From positions 1 through 35,985 of the forward strand of contig DATMGN010000035.1 in assembly GCA_035555435.1 (NCBI GenBank): a DNA stretch of 35,985 bases, written 5' to 3'. Positions 24,132-32,776 of this stretch are shown here, piece by piece. Position 1 is the stretch's first letter. Every line of letters begins with the position of its first letter. The translations under genes and the position numbers were made by a program. Source of the DNA: 73-13 sp035555435 (GTDB lineage: Bacteria; Actinomycetota; Actinomycetes; Actinomycetales; Microbacteriaceae). The notes below the pieces were generated by a model. It was not told the DNA's origin. It ran no database searches and saw only the letters and a program-made list of their open reading frames with translations.

Positions 24132-27100
24132 CTACGCGCCTGCGGTGGCAACCTCCAATGCAGGGAGGCTCGCGTCGTGTAGCACCGCGCGAATCTGGAG
24201 AACCGGGCCATGTTCCTTCGCCTGCGCCTGGAGTAACTCGAGGAGGTCAGGCGTGTACTGGCGCGCGATCGTTGCCTTCTTCGCGGGATCGCTCACCTGC
24301 TCGGGATCGAACGCGACGACCAAGTAGATGCCGTGGGTCAAATTGCCGTCGATCAGATAGTCCTGTGCGAGTTGCGACGAGAGATTGGTGCGCAGTCCGC
24401 TGTTCCAGATTCCCTTGACCTCGACGACGAGCACGAACGTCTCACCGGTATCGAGTTGGGCGACCTCGACCCTCAGATCCTGCCGGAGTCCGACTCCACG
24501 CTGTGTTCGACGTCGCACCTCAACCTCACGGTTGATGATCAGCCCTCGATCCTTCAGGCGTACTCGCAGGCCGTGACAGTACCAGTCCGAGATCGTGTTC
24601 TCGTCCTTTGGCACCTGGAAACCGTCCGGACCCTGGTTCCAGAGGCCGAAGGCTTGAGGGGTCTCGCCCCGCATCCATTCCTGGATCGTCGCGAGTTCCT
24701 CGAGCACGACTCGCAGCAGGTCGTCGTTACTGCGCACGAGGCGCGCTCCCGACTGGTCTTGGAGTGCCCGAAGCTCACGAAGTACCAGAGGGGTCCAGCC
24801 GTTCTGCCGGTAGGCCTCCCGTAGAGACGACAGCGCCCACTCAAGTCCTAAGTCCGTTCGCCGTCGTGCCAATGCCGTGAGGGCTTCTAAGGCAGGCCGC
24901 GTACCACTGCCCACGACGCGACGCAGGATGTCGTCCCGCCACTCTGCCAGATCTTCACGGGCACTGATTGCATGCATCCCCGTGGGGAATGCCTCTTCGC
25001 TTCGCGGGAATCGATCTGCCAGCCACTCATACAACTCCAGCAGCGTCGTCTCACTCACCGCGGCCAGGCGCAGATGTTCCCTACGTTCGGTCTGGGCGAT
25101 CTCGAGCAGCACCGGCTTGGCAAGGTCCTCCCTAGCTTCGGCAAACTGGTACAACTCACGGAAGCCGAGGTCGGGGCTGTGTCCGAGCAGCGGGAGGAAG
25201 TTCATCGCGATCTCGTGGATATCGTCCGAGGCCGCGATCCGTGCGATCGACCACGCTGTCGCTTCCTCCGGATCCGCGTCGAAGAACAGCTGGAGGACTT
25301 GCGGGGCGTCGGGGAAGTATCCATAGGACAGCGCAGAGCGTGCGTGGCCGAGAATCTCGGGCGTCAGCACCGCGCTGAGGTCGCCGATGACGTAGGCATG
25401 GGTATCGCTGTGCGCCGACCGGTCAAAGAGTCGGCCGACCTCCGCACTGAGCCGCGATTCAGCATGGGTATGCACCCGCCGCAGCAGCTCTCGTCGTACG
25501 GCGGCGTTGTCCTCCCCGTGGGCAAAGTGGAGCGGGTAATCGAGGATGGACAAGGCGAGGGCACCCCAGTCGATGTCGGCCGCGTCAATGCGTTGCGGCG
25601 CATGCTTCTGGAGGGTGTGCAGGGCTTGGTATGCGGCAGTCAGCTGGAAGAAGCGCGTCGACGCCTTCGGTTCCTGCGGAAGGATATCGTCGGACAGCGC
25701 TTCGAGGTATGCGACAGCGAGATCCAGGATCTGTGCTCGAGCAGGCGCTTCAAGGAGTTCGGCGGAAGCCAGTTCGAAGAGGTCAGGCGTGTAACTGTCC
25801 TGATATGTGGAGCTCGCGATGTTCACATCGAGCCAGCGGGCGTAGAACCAGAACTTGGCCGGCTCTGCCGCAATCTGCGCAGCGACCTCGCTCATCTGTG
25901 CTCGGTAGTCGTCCGGAGACATCGAGTGAGCATCGTCGGGCTTCGGCTCGCCTCCGTGGAGCAGCGTCCAATGCTCTCGCAGTCGTCGGGCCTCGGGCGA
26001 GTCGAGCAGGATCGGCTCGAACCGCCAACCAACGACATCCCAGAGCGGTGTGCCCCGGTAGTTCCAGATCGTCTCGAGGTGGGACAGATCGCCGAAGTCG
26101 AACATGCGGTCCACGAGCTGCTTCCAGGCGTCGCCTTCAGGGTCAGCTACCTGCACGCTCAGCTCGGCCACCCAAGACAGGTCCGTACTTAGCAGCAAAG
26201 GACTACCGTCAGCGTCCCGCGCCGTGAGCACGGCGAAGTACCCGTGCGACTCAGCGGCTCGGAGCTGGACCAGGCGCCGCAAGAGCTCCCGCCACACGTC
26301 AATTGGGATAGTTCCCCGTGCGACGGGGAGCTTTGAGGGATGGTGGTCGAGTTGTGCGTTCAGGATGGCGGCAAGGTGGTCGAAGTCAGCGGCCGCATGG
26401 TCGGATGACGCCAGCCATTCGACGCATGCGCCTTCCACGAGTCCGCGGATCGAGCGTCCGTGGGGCGACGCGGAAGACGGCGCATCATCGTCCACGGTGG
26501 ATGGAAGCCCGCTTGCGCCCCACCGGAGAATTTCAGCGGCGTCGCTGGTGGCCAGCCCCACTTCGACGTGGTGGAGGAACATCTGATAGCCGCCGTAATA
26601 GTGCTCGGGCGGAGTAACGAGCAGTTCGAGCATCTGCCGCGTGGTCAGGTGCGCCGGCCAGAGCGCTTCGACCACGGCCGCACGAATCTCCGCATGCTCG
26701 TCGCCATCAAAGAAGTCAGGCGGCAGAGAGACCAGTTGCCCAAGCTGCTCGTCGCACTGCTGTGCCCCCAAGATACGGACCGCGTCTCGGCGATCTCGTG
26801 CGGACGCCTCCGGAGTGAGTACGACCTGGAGCAGCTCGGTCTCAAGGCCGGCGACGTAAGAGTCTTCGAGGATGCTCAAGGCCATGCGTCGCTGCTCCTG
26901 CTCGCTCCCGGCCAGCGCGTTTCGCAGTTGATCGGGCAGGCCCGCGTGGACCAGACCGTCGAGCGCATCGCGCCAGCCGAGGACCCGGTTACTGTCACCC
27001 GCATGTTCCAGCAGCCACGCCACCAAGCGCGGGGCTAGTTCGGGGCGGTAGACGGCGATCCGGTTTCTGGTCAGGTTCAGGCCGTCCGCGTTGACGAGCC

Positions 27101-28271
27101 AGTCAAACGCTTCGGCATTGAGAAGCACCAGCCAGGTGGCAATGTCCAGTACTTGCGGAGGGATCGAGGCAAGCCCGTTGGACGCGGTCAGGAAGCTCTC
27201 GAGTTGCGTTGGCTCCAGATCCCACCGGGTCAGGCATCTGGCCGCCAGGTAGTCACGCAGGCTCCGGTGAGCGAATGTCCTCTGACCGACGCCACTGTCG
27301 GCGAAAAGGGGGGTCTGCAGGACGGATTGCAGCAATTCCTGGTTGATGTCAAAGCTGACATCATCCCGAGTCTCGCCGCCGGCGACCAATTCCGTCGCCA
27401 AGCCGGTCGTCGGCTCGCCGGGACGGTACAGACCGAGGCCGGTGCTGTCCGTCAGCGCTGCGAACAACGCGAGGCGCTCGGCGGCGAGTTCCACCGCAAG
27501 TGGCCTTGCGGGGAGTTGCAGCGGAGGAACGTACCCATCCTCTGCCGGCGCGCCCTGAGCGAGGAGAAGCGCGACAGCGCGTTCGAAGACCTCTGTCCGG
27601 CTCGATCCCATTGCTCCGTCCGCAGCGTATGCCGTGCACAGTAAGTCGAGCGTGAAGGGCACCGCGGCCAACGACTCGAGTGACTGCTCACGAACAACCT
27701 GGAGAAGGGCGTCGGCGTCGAGGCCTCTACCGGCGGCGATCGCGGCGGCATCGGACTTGCGCAACGGAAGGAGCACATGTTGCGCTCCCGCCTCCAAGGA
27801 CTCGAAGAAGTCGTCGATTGCCCGCACCGTCTCAGCGGTGCGGCATGTCGCGATGATCCGCCAACCTCTGTCGAGCGCCGGCTCTAGCCTCCGCGCGAGA
27901 AAGGGGACCAGGGTGTCGATCTTGAGTTTTGCCTCGTCGATGCTGTCCAGCAGCAGGTAGGCGTGCTTCTCCGCCGGGATATCGATGGCGCCAAGTTCCT
28001 TCAGCGCTTCCCCGAGGTCCGACTGGGAATAGTCACGGAGGTCAAAGAACCGCACGACCGAGTCGTGTGGATTGGACGAGAGAGTCACGCGCAGCGTACG
28101 CAACGCAGTGGACTTTCCCGCTCCAGGCTCGCCCAGCACCAGTGTCGCCCGTCGATGCCTCAAGTCGGCGAACGAAGTGATCCCATTTGCGGGATGTTCT
28201 TCTGCTTCGGGCGAGAACGTGCCAGTTCCGGAGTAGCGGCGAGGGGCGACGAAGCGCGGTACCGGGGTCAT
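24132..28271 (-). CDS. NACHT-type STAND ATPase with C-terminal PD-(D/E)XK nuclease domain
   Basis: A 1379-residue multidomain protein. The ATPase is at about 1-300: Walker A GEPGAGKS (47-54), Walker B with LLLDSIDE (106-113) and sensor IIATCRTAE (Arg144), a NACHT-like set. From about 330 to 1200 there are helical, HEAT-like repeats suitable for sensing. The C-terminus has a PD-(D/E)XK pattern: DLRVEV (Asp1265), LVVEVKG (Glu1284, Lys1286) and SQLAQDYL (Gln-x6-type motif IV). A resting ATPase activating a DNase on phage recognition is a plausible model by analogy with Avs-type proteins. ATG 28271 has GAGG 5 bases upstream. It follows the 28319 gene by 47 bases. Confidence 0.85.
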   Translation of the reverse strand: MTPVPRFVAPRRYSGTGTFSPEAEEHPANGITSFADLRHRRATLVLGEPGAGKSTALRTLRVTLSSNPHDSVVRFFDLRDYSQSDLGEALKELGAIDIPAEKHAYLLLDSIDEAKLKIDTLVPFLARRLEPALDRGWRIIATCRTAETVRAIDDFFESLEAGAQHVLLPLRKSDAAAIAAGRGLDADALLQVVREQSLESLAAVPFTLDLLCTAYAADGAMGSSRTEVFERAVALLLAQGAPAEDGYVPPLQLPARPLAVELAAERLALFAALTDSTGLGLYRPGEPTTGLATELVAGGETRDDVSFDINQELLQSVLQTPLFADSGVGQRTFAHRSLRDYLAARCLTRWDLEPTQLESFLTASNGLASIPPQVLDIATWLVLLNAEAFDWLVNADGLNLTRNRIAVYRPELAPRLVAWLLEHAGDSNRVLGWRDALDGLVHAGLPDQLRNALAGSEQEQRRMALSILEDSYVAGLETELLQVVLTPEASARDRRDAVRILGAQQCDEQLGQLVSLPPDFFDGDEHAEIRAAVVEALWPAHLTTRQMLELLVTPPEHYYGGYQMFLHHVEVGLATSDAAEILRWGASGLPSTVDDDAPSSASPHGRSIRGLVEGACVEWLASSDHAAADFDHLAAILNAQLDHHPSKLPVARGTIPIDVWRELLRRLVQLRAAESHGYFAVLTARDADGSPLLLSTDLSWVAELSVQVADPEGDAWKQLVDRMFDFGDLSHLETIWNYRGTPLWDVVGWRFEPILLDSPEARRLREHWTLLHGGEPKPDDAHSMSPDDYRAQMSEVAAQIAAEPAKFWFYARWLDVNIASSTYQDSYTPDLFELASAELLEAPARAQILDLAVAYLEALSDDILPQEPKASTRFFQLTAAYQALHTLQKHAPQRIDAADIDWGALALSILDYPLHFAHGEDNAAVRRELLRRVHTHAESRLSAEVGRLFDRSAHSDTHAYVIGDLSAVLTPEILGHARSALSYGYFPDAPQVLQLFFDADPEEATAWSIARIAASDDIHEIAMNFLPLLGHSPDLGFRELYQFAEAREDLAKPVLLEIAQTERREHLRLAAVSETTLLELYEWLADRFPRSEEAFPTGMHAISAREDLAEWRDDILRRVVGSGTRPALEALTALARRRTDLGLEWALSSLREAYRQNGWTPLVLRELRALQDQSGARLVRSNDDLLRVVLEELATIQEWMRGETPQAFGLWNQGPDGFQVPKDENTISDWYCHGLRVRLKDRGLIINREVEVRRRTQRGVGLRQDLRVEVAQLDTGETFVLVVEVKGIWNSGLRTNLSSQLAQDYLIDGNLTHGIYLVVAFDPEQVSDPAKKATIARQYTPDLLELLQAQAKEHGPVLQIRAVLHDASLPALEVATAGA

Positions 28272-28318
28272 CGAGTCCTCAACTTACTCGTCGCGAAACG
28301 GCGTGAGCCATCGATCCA

Positions 28319-29857
28319 TCACTCCTCGGGCCCCTCCACCGGCTGCGCTTCGTCAGAGTAGGTCGCAAGCCGCCGGAAGAACGGTAATGAGTCCCAGGTT
28401 GCGACCAGGAGTTCGTTGTCCGTGACTGATGGTGCCTCGAGCGCCGGCGCGAGTCGGATGATCTGATTCTCGGACTCTCGCGGGGCCTCCAGCAGTGCCG
28501 CCGCGATGGCCTCTGCGTCGGCACGCACGAGCGCCTCGAGCTCCCCAATGGAAATGACGCCAACCGGGATATCTGCCGCCGGAAGCTGCTTTTGCAGCAT
28601 CGGATTATTGTTGATGTAGAACGGCTCCAGCGTCACGACAAGGCCGACCCGAGGCTTGTTGGCGTCGATGTCCGTGTTCTCTGCGGCGATAGCCGCGATG
28701 TCCTGATTCGAGCGGCCGAGCTGCGCGATGCCCTTGTGGATGCTTCCCTCGACTGACCTCAGCCACTCATCACCTCCAGTACGAAGCGACTCGATGGGTT
28801 GACGCGCCTTGCACTCGATGAGCACCAGAAGCCCCGGCAAATCGAGGAACCAGTCGCAGGAGTCACGTCGCGCAGTTCGTGGACCATAGGCGACCTCGGA
28901 GATCACCACAGAGGGTCCCTCGATCAGTCGAAGTTGCCTCCCGACGTAGTGCTGGAAGACGTGTCCGAGGTCGCGGGTGAACGCTTCTCCATAGGCGCGC
29001 AGACCCATGAAGTAAATCGACGGCGGGAGAGCCTTCATCAGGATCGCCTGGACCCAAGGGGCGACCGTCACACTCGGTGCGATCTCGATGAACGGCTTGT
29101 CCTGGAGTGGATTGAAGGCGTACTTCTTCTGCGACGGCGGGAGTGGATCCTGCCACCTGCGGTTCTCCTCCTTGAAGGCGTCAGGTGTCGTACGAAGGAA
29201 GTCGACGAACGTCCGTCGCACAGCGTCCAGTTCGATAACCTCGCTGAGTTCGGCAAATCGCGGACCATCCAGCCAGCGCAGATCGAAGACGCCATTGTTC
29301 GTCTGCGCGCCGACGAAGATGAGGAAGATAGCGGCGACGTACTCGTCGAGAGGCAACCCGCCGGTGATGGCCTCGAACCAACCAGGAGCCATCGCCTCCG
29401 GCGCAAAGTCAGTCGGTTGCTCGCTTGCTGACCCGAAGAGCAGGACGGTCCGTGCCACCTCCGCCAACGCGGAGCGCTGCCCGGGGAACTGCTCGAAGAA
29501 GATGCGAGTAAGGATCTTGCTGAGCCGTTCGCTCTGATCTTCCTCGGCTGAAGAGGGAAGCTCTCCGTCGCTGAGATTGGCGTCCATGGTGCAGAGTCGG
29601 AGGACATCCTCTGCAGTTGGCAACGGTCGATGGAACCTGCTCCATGCGAGCGCCGTGCGCGCGACGCTAGCGAGGTTCCACGGGTTGAGTCCGTACCTGG
29701 TCGCTTCCTCCGGCATCTCGTCGCGCGCGGCCGCAGCGCTGAGCCGCGCTGCGAGGAGCAGCAGGCTGTCTCGATCCTGTCGTCGAACTGCAGCCTTGAA
29801 CTGATCCCATGTCGGAGACAGACTGCTCCCCTCTCGACGGCTGCTGCTCGGACTCAC
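28319..29857 (-). CDS. PD-(D/E)XK nuclease-fold protein, partner of NACHT protein
   Basis: A 512-residue cytosolic protein, first gene of the two-gene unit. A C-terminal nuclease-like core is visible: GHVFQHYVGRQL helix (about 298-309), DSCDWFLDL (Asp335), LLVLIECKARQP (Glu348, Lys350) and IHKGIAQLGRS with a motif-IV-like Gln near 379. The N-terminal 280 residues are helical and unrecognised. GTG 29857 has GGGAGA 8 bases upstream. The gene sits at the right end of the element with its promoter between 29858 and 30061. Its role beside the nuclease-tailed NACHT protein is unknown. Confidence 0.75.
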   Translation of the reverse strand: MSPSSSRREGSSLSPTWDQFKAAVRRQDRDSLLLLAARLSAAAARDEMPEEATRYGLNPWNLASVARTALAWSRFHRPLPTAEDVLRLCTMDANLSDGELPSSAEEDQSERLSKILTRIFFEQFPGQRSALAEVARTVLLFGSASEQPTDFAPEAMAPGWFEAITGGLPLDEYVAAIFLIFVGAQTNNGVFDLRWLDGPRFAELSEVIELDAVRRTFVDFLRTTPDAFKEENRRWQDPLPPSQKKYAFNPLQDKPFIEIAPSVTVAPWVQAILMKALPPSIYFMGLRAYGEAFTRDLGHVFQHYVGRQLRLIEGPSVVISEVAYGPRTARRDSCDWFLDLPGLLVLIECKARQPIESLRTGGDEWLRSVEGSIHKGIAQLGRSNQDIAAIAAENTDIDANKPRVGLVVTLEPFYINNNPMLQKQLPAADIPVGVISIGELEALVRADAEAIAAALLEAPRESENQIIRLAPALEAPSVTDNELLVATWDSLPFFRRLATYSDEAQPVEGPEE

Positions 29858-30061
29858 TGCTCGATTCTCCCGGCTCTCGCCGCGAAACGGTCTCCGATCC
29901 CTCGACGGAGAGTCGACGGAGAAACCCGGAAACCGACCCTGTTCGGCGGCAAATCCGCGCAGATCGACGACGTTGTAGGCTCCTCAAGGCACCATCGCGA
30001 AACGGCCAACTTCCCTGCAACCGCGGGGCAGAACGGTTGCCAAGCGAGACAACTTAGACCA
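29858..30061. other. right-end intergenic region of the element
   Basis: No gene seen. It contains a perfect inverted repeat GCAACCG-N10-CGGTTGC (30017-30023/30034-30040) about 40-60 bp from the attachment core. This could be an integrase or excisionase arm site, or part of the promoter needed to express the hybrid tRNA that follows. Confidence 0.45.
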
Positions 30062-30131
30062 GGGGGTATGGTCCGTTTGGGAACTCCAGCTTCCCAAGCT
30101 GGTAGCGCGGGTTCGATTCCCGTCATCCCCT
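30062..30131 (+). tRNA. hybrid tRNA-Gly(CCC) at attR: element-derived 5' half joined to native 3' half
   Basis: The native 3' half (30091-30131) has anticodon loop TTCCCAA, T arm and acceptor strand CATCCCC. The element supplies a 5' half that still makes a cloverleaf: acceptor GGGGGTA pairs at 6 of 7 positions (one G-U, mismatch at the last pair), D stem GTCC/GAAC has one mismatch, the D loop GTTTGG keeps the G-G pair, and the anticodon stem CCAGC/GCTGG is perfect. Total length is 70 nt. It may be a working replacement or a decayed pseudo-tRNA. GAACTCCAGC (30081-30090) is the attachment core. Confidence 0.5.
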
Positions 30132-30184
30132 CCACTCGGACGGTCCGCCGGGGACTCGCCCCATGCGAGCGCTCCCCGATCGCG

Positions 30185-30649
30185 TCAGGCGGCCGCCGAT
30201 GCGACGTCGAGGACCCAGGTGACACCGAACCGGTCCGTGAGCATCCCGAAGCCCGGGGTCCAGGCGGACGCCGCGAGCGGCTCGATGATCGTGCCGCCGT
30301 CCGCGAGCGCAGCCCAGTAGCCGGCGACCTCGTCGAGACTCGTGCCGCGCAGCGACTGGAAGAACGTGCGGTCGGTGATGGTCGCGCCCTGCTCACGGCG
30401 GGTCGAGCCCGCGATGCTCGCGCCGTCACGGTCGTCGTGCCCCGGCACGTCGTAGGCCATGATGCGGAAGCCGTGGGCGCTCTCGACCTGGCCGAACACG
30501 ATCTTGTCGGCACCGGGAATCTCGGGCGGCATCCCGAAGTCGCCGTAGGTCGCGAGGGTGAGCTCGCCGCCGAAGGTGCGCTGATAGAACTCCAGCGCTT
30601 CGCGAGCCGTGCCACGGAAGTTGAGGTGGCTCGTGGTCGTGATGGTCAT
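30185..30649 (-). CDS. VOC-superfamily (PhnB/glyoxalase-like) protein
   Basis: A 154-residue protein of the vicinal oxygen chelate fold, PhnB-like (often annotated as 3-demethylubiquinone methyltransferase-like). It begins with SHLNFRGTAREALEFYQRTFGGEL and ends with AASAWTPGFGMLTDRFGVTWVLDV, both typical of the family's two beta-alpha-beta halves. The metal ligands and substrate cannot be stated with confidence. It diverges from a WYL-domain regulator across 106 bp, which probably controls it. Confidence 0.88.
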   Translation of the reverse strand: MTITTTSHLNFRGTAREALEFYQRTFGGELTLATYGDFGMPPEIPGADKIVFGQVESAHGFRIMAYDVPGHDDRDGASIAGSTRREQGATITDRTFFQSLRGTSLDEVAGYWAALADGGTIIEPLAASAWTPGFGMLTDRFGVTWVLDVASAAA

Positions 30650-30714
30650 GGCTTGGCCTTTCCTGATCGGTGAGGTGATCGGCTCGCGCCGTCGACCACG
30701 AGCATCTCGGCAGA

Positions 30715-30735
30715 AGCGGACAGATTCAGTCCGCT
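30715..30735. promoter_or_regulatory. operator-like palindrome between VOC and WYL regulator genes
   Basis: AGCGGAC-N7-GTCCGCT, a perfect inverted repeat with 7-bp arms, 21 bases before the regulator ATG and 66 bases before the VOC start. It is the likely binding site of the WYL regulator. Confidence 0.65.
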
Positions 30736-30755
30736 ACTGCGCGATATCGTGAGCC

Positions 30756-31706
30756 ATGGCCGGTGGCACGTCTCGGATGCTCAGCCTCCTCTCGCTCCTT
30801 CAGACACCGCGCGACTGGCCGGGCAGGCTCCTCGCCGAGCGCCTCGACGTCTCGCTGCGGACCGTCCGGCGTGACGTCGATCGGCTCCGGGGGCTCGGCT
30901 ATCGGATCGCTGCGACCAAAGGTCCCGACGGCGGCTATCGGCTCAGCGCGGGATCGGAGCTGCCGCCGCTCCTGTTCGACGACGCGCAGGCGGTCGCGAT
31001 CGCCGTGGCGCTCCGGAGTTCCGCGCTGACGGGCGTCGATATCGAGGAGGGTGCGCAGCGCGCGCTGGCGACCGTGCGGCAGGTGATGCCGTCCCGCCTC
31101 CGGCACCGTGTCGACGGCATCGCGTTCGACCGACCGCAGTCCGAGGCGCTCGTCGACCCCGCCGTCCTCGATGCGGTGAGCGGGGCCGTTCGGGAGCGAC
31201 GTGTGCTGCGATTCGAGTACGGAGGGAGCGACGACCCGCCGCGCCGGGTGGAGCCGCACGCCCTCGCCGCCCGAGGCGGTCGCTGGTATCTCGTCGCCTG
31301 GGATCTCGAACGGGAGGACTGGCGGCTCTTCCGACTCGACCGCATGGCGCCGCGGACCCCTACGGGGCCGCGTTGCGCCCCGCGTGCGTTGCCGACGCGG
31401 GACGCCGCCGCGTTCGTCGCGGCTCGCGTCAAGGGGACGATCGATGACACCGGTTGGCCCTGCGTCGGCGAGGTCATCATCGAGCTGCCCGCCCGCGAGG
31501 TCGCACCATGGATCGGCGACGGCGAGTTCGAGGAGCTGACGCCGACGTCATGCCGGCTCAGGCTCGGGTCATGGTCCTGGACCGCGCTCCTCGCACTCGT
31601 CGCGCGATGGGACGCGCCGTTCAGGATCGTCGGCCCCGAACCGTTCGTCGCCGCGAGCGCGGCGCTCGCGCGGCGACTGCAGGCGGCCGCGGGCAGCGGA
31701 CCCTAG
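30756..31706 (+). CDS. YafY/DeoR-type HTH regulator with WYL domain
   Basis: Predicted transcription factor of 316 residues. The N-terminal winged helix (SRMLSLLSLLQTPRDWPGRLLAERLDVSLRTVRRDVDRLRGLGY) is followed by GPDGGYRL, a central WYL domain (VRERRVLRFEYGG, then RRVEPHALAARGGRWYLVAWD, the W-Y-L signature) and a WCX C-terminal domain. WYL domains bind ligands, often nucleic acid-related or small molecules. The stop overlaps the convergent mesD stop region by 4 bases. It probably controls the divergent VOC gene. Confidence 0.92.
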   Translation: MAGGTSRMLSLLSLLQTPRDWPGRLLAERLDVSLRTVRRDVDRLRGLGYRIAATKGPDGGYRLSAGSELPPLLFDDAQAVAIAVALRSSALTGVDIEEGAQRALATVRQVMPSRLRHRVDGIAFDRPQSEALVDPAVLDAVSGAVRERRVLRFEYGGSDDPPRRVEPHALAARGGRWYLVAWDLEREDWRLFRLDRMAPRTPTGPRCAPRALPTRDAAAFVAARVKGTIDDTGWPCVGEVIIELPAREVAPWIGDGEFEELTPTSCRLRLGSWSWTALLALVARWDAPFRIVGPEPFVAASAALARRLQAAAGSGP

Positions 31707-32776
31707 CGGCGGCGTCCGGACCCGGCCGCGAGCACCGGGTCGCCGGTCCCGGCGAGCTCCGCGCGCACGATCGCCGTCCCCGCGCTCAGCGCACCGAGCT
31801 TCCCGAGCGCGACACCCCGCGGCAGCGGCGCCATGCCGCAGTTCGTGCTCGGCATGAGCCGGTCCGCGTCGACGAACGCGAGTGCGCGCCGGAGCGTGTC
31901 GGCGACTTCGTCGGGCGTCTCGACGACGGAACTCGCGACGTCGATCGCGCCGAGCATGACGTTCTTTCCCCGAACGAGCTCGATGAGCTCGAGCGGGACT
32001 CGGGAGTGGTGTGCCTCGAGCGAAACGGTCTCGATCATCGAGCGCTGCAGCAGCGGGAAGGTCTGCTCGTACTGGCGCCACTGGTGCCCGAGGGTCGCCT
32101 TCCAGTCGTTGTTGGCCTTGATGCCGTAGCCGTAGCAGATATGCACGACGGTCTGCGCGCGCAGACCTTCGGCCGCCCGCTCGAGCGCCGCGACCCCCCA
32201 GTCCCGCACCTCGTCGAAGAAGACGTTGAACGCCGGCTCGTCGAACTGGATGATGTCGACGCCGGCCGCCTCGAGCTCCCGCGCCTCCTCGTTGAGGATC
32301 GTCGCGAACTCCCACGCGAGCCGCTCGCGGCTCCGGTAGTGGCGGTCGTAGAGCGTGTCGACCATTGTCATCGGCCCAGGCAGCGCCCACTTGATGGGCC
32401 GATCGGTCTGCTCGCGCAGGAACCTCGCGTCCTCGACGAACACGGGTCGCTCGCGGCCCACCGCGCCGACGACGCTCGGCACGCTCGCCTCGTACCGATC
32501 CCGGATGCGCACCGTCTCGCGCTGCTCGAAGTCGACGCCGCTGAGGTGCTCGATGAACGTCGTCACGAAGTGCTGGCGGGTCTGCTCCCCGTCGCTGACG
32601 ATGTCGATCCCGCGCCGGACCTGCTCCTGCACGGCGGCGCGCAGCGCATCCTGCTTGCCCTCGGCGAGGGCGTCATCCTGCAGCTTCCAGGGGGACCAGA
32701 GGGTCTCCGGCTGGGCGAGCCACGCCGGTTTCGGCAGGCTCCCGACGGTCGAGGTGGGCAAGAGCGGGTGCGTCAT
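31703..32776 (-). CDS. mesD: core methionine synthase MesD
   Basis: Homocysteine methyltransferase of the MetE catalytic-domain family lacking a folate domain. The 357-residue protein begins MTHPLLPTSTVGSLPKP and has zinc ligands His-x-Cys in VVHICYGYG, Glu in ETVSLEAHHS and Cys in MPSTNCGMAP. The upstream partner is DUF1852 (MesX), which identifies the MesD family: an aerobic enzyme reported to need DUF1852 and oxygen but neither methyl-folate nor cobalamin. ATG 32776 is preferred because GAAGGGA lies 6 bases upstream; an in-frame ATG at 32797 would add seven residues. It overlaps mesX by 104 bases. Confidence 0.9.
   Translation of the reverse strand: MTHPLLPTSTVGSLPKPAWLAQPETLWSPWKLQDDALAEGKQDALRAAVQEQVRRGIDIVSDGEQTRQHFVTTFIEHLSGVDFEQRETVRIRDRYEASVPSVVGAVGRERPVFVEDARFLREQTDRPIKWALPGPMTMVDTLYDRHYRSRERLAWEFATILNEEARELEAAGVDIIQFDEPAFNVFFDEVRDWGVAALERAAEGLRAQTVVHICYGYGIKANNDWKATLGHQWRQYEQTFPLLQRSMIETVSLEAHHSRVPLELIELVRGKNVMLGAIDVASSVVETPDEVADTLRRALAFVDADRLMPSTNCGMAPLPRGVALGKLGALSAGTAIVRAELAGTGDPVLAAGSGRRR

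Larger units (their letters stand above)
15747..30090. mobile_element. tRNA-Gly-integrated genomic island carrying defence-like cargo
   Basis: About 14.3 kb bounded by the 10-bp repeat GAACTCCAGC inside the anticodon stem of a tRNA-Gly(CCC) gene. Excisionase-like and tyrosine recombinase genes are at the left end, as usual for such elements. Cargo comprises a tRNA, a ubiquitin-like conjugation operon, an HTH/ImmA pair, a metallopeptidase/Dcd-like operon and a NACHT/nuclease pair. No replication or conjugation genes were found, so transfer would need helper functions. The boundaries come directly from the split tRNA. Confidence 0.88.

Noticed and set aside
24972..27644. Several long plus-strand frames opposite the NACHT gene
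   Set aside because: They are mirror frames of a gene with clear domains; none shows a recognisable protein motif or start signal.
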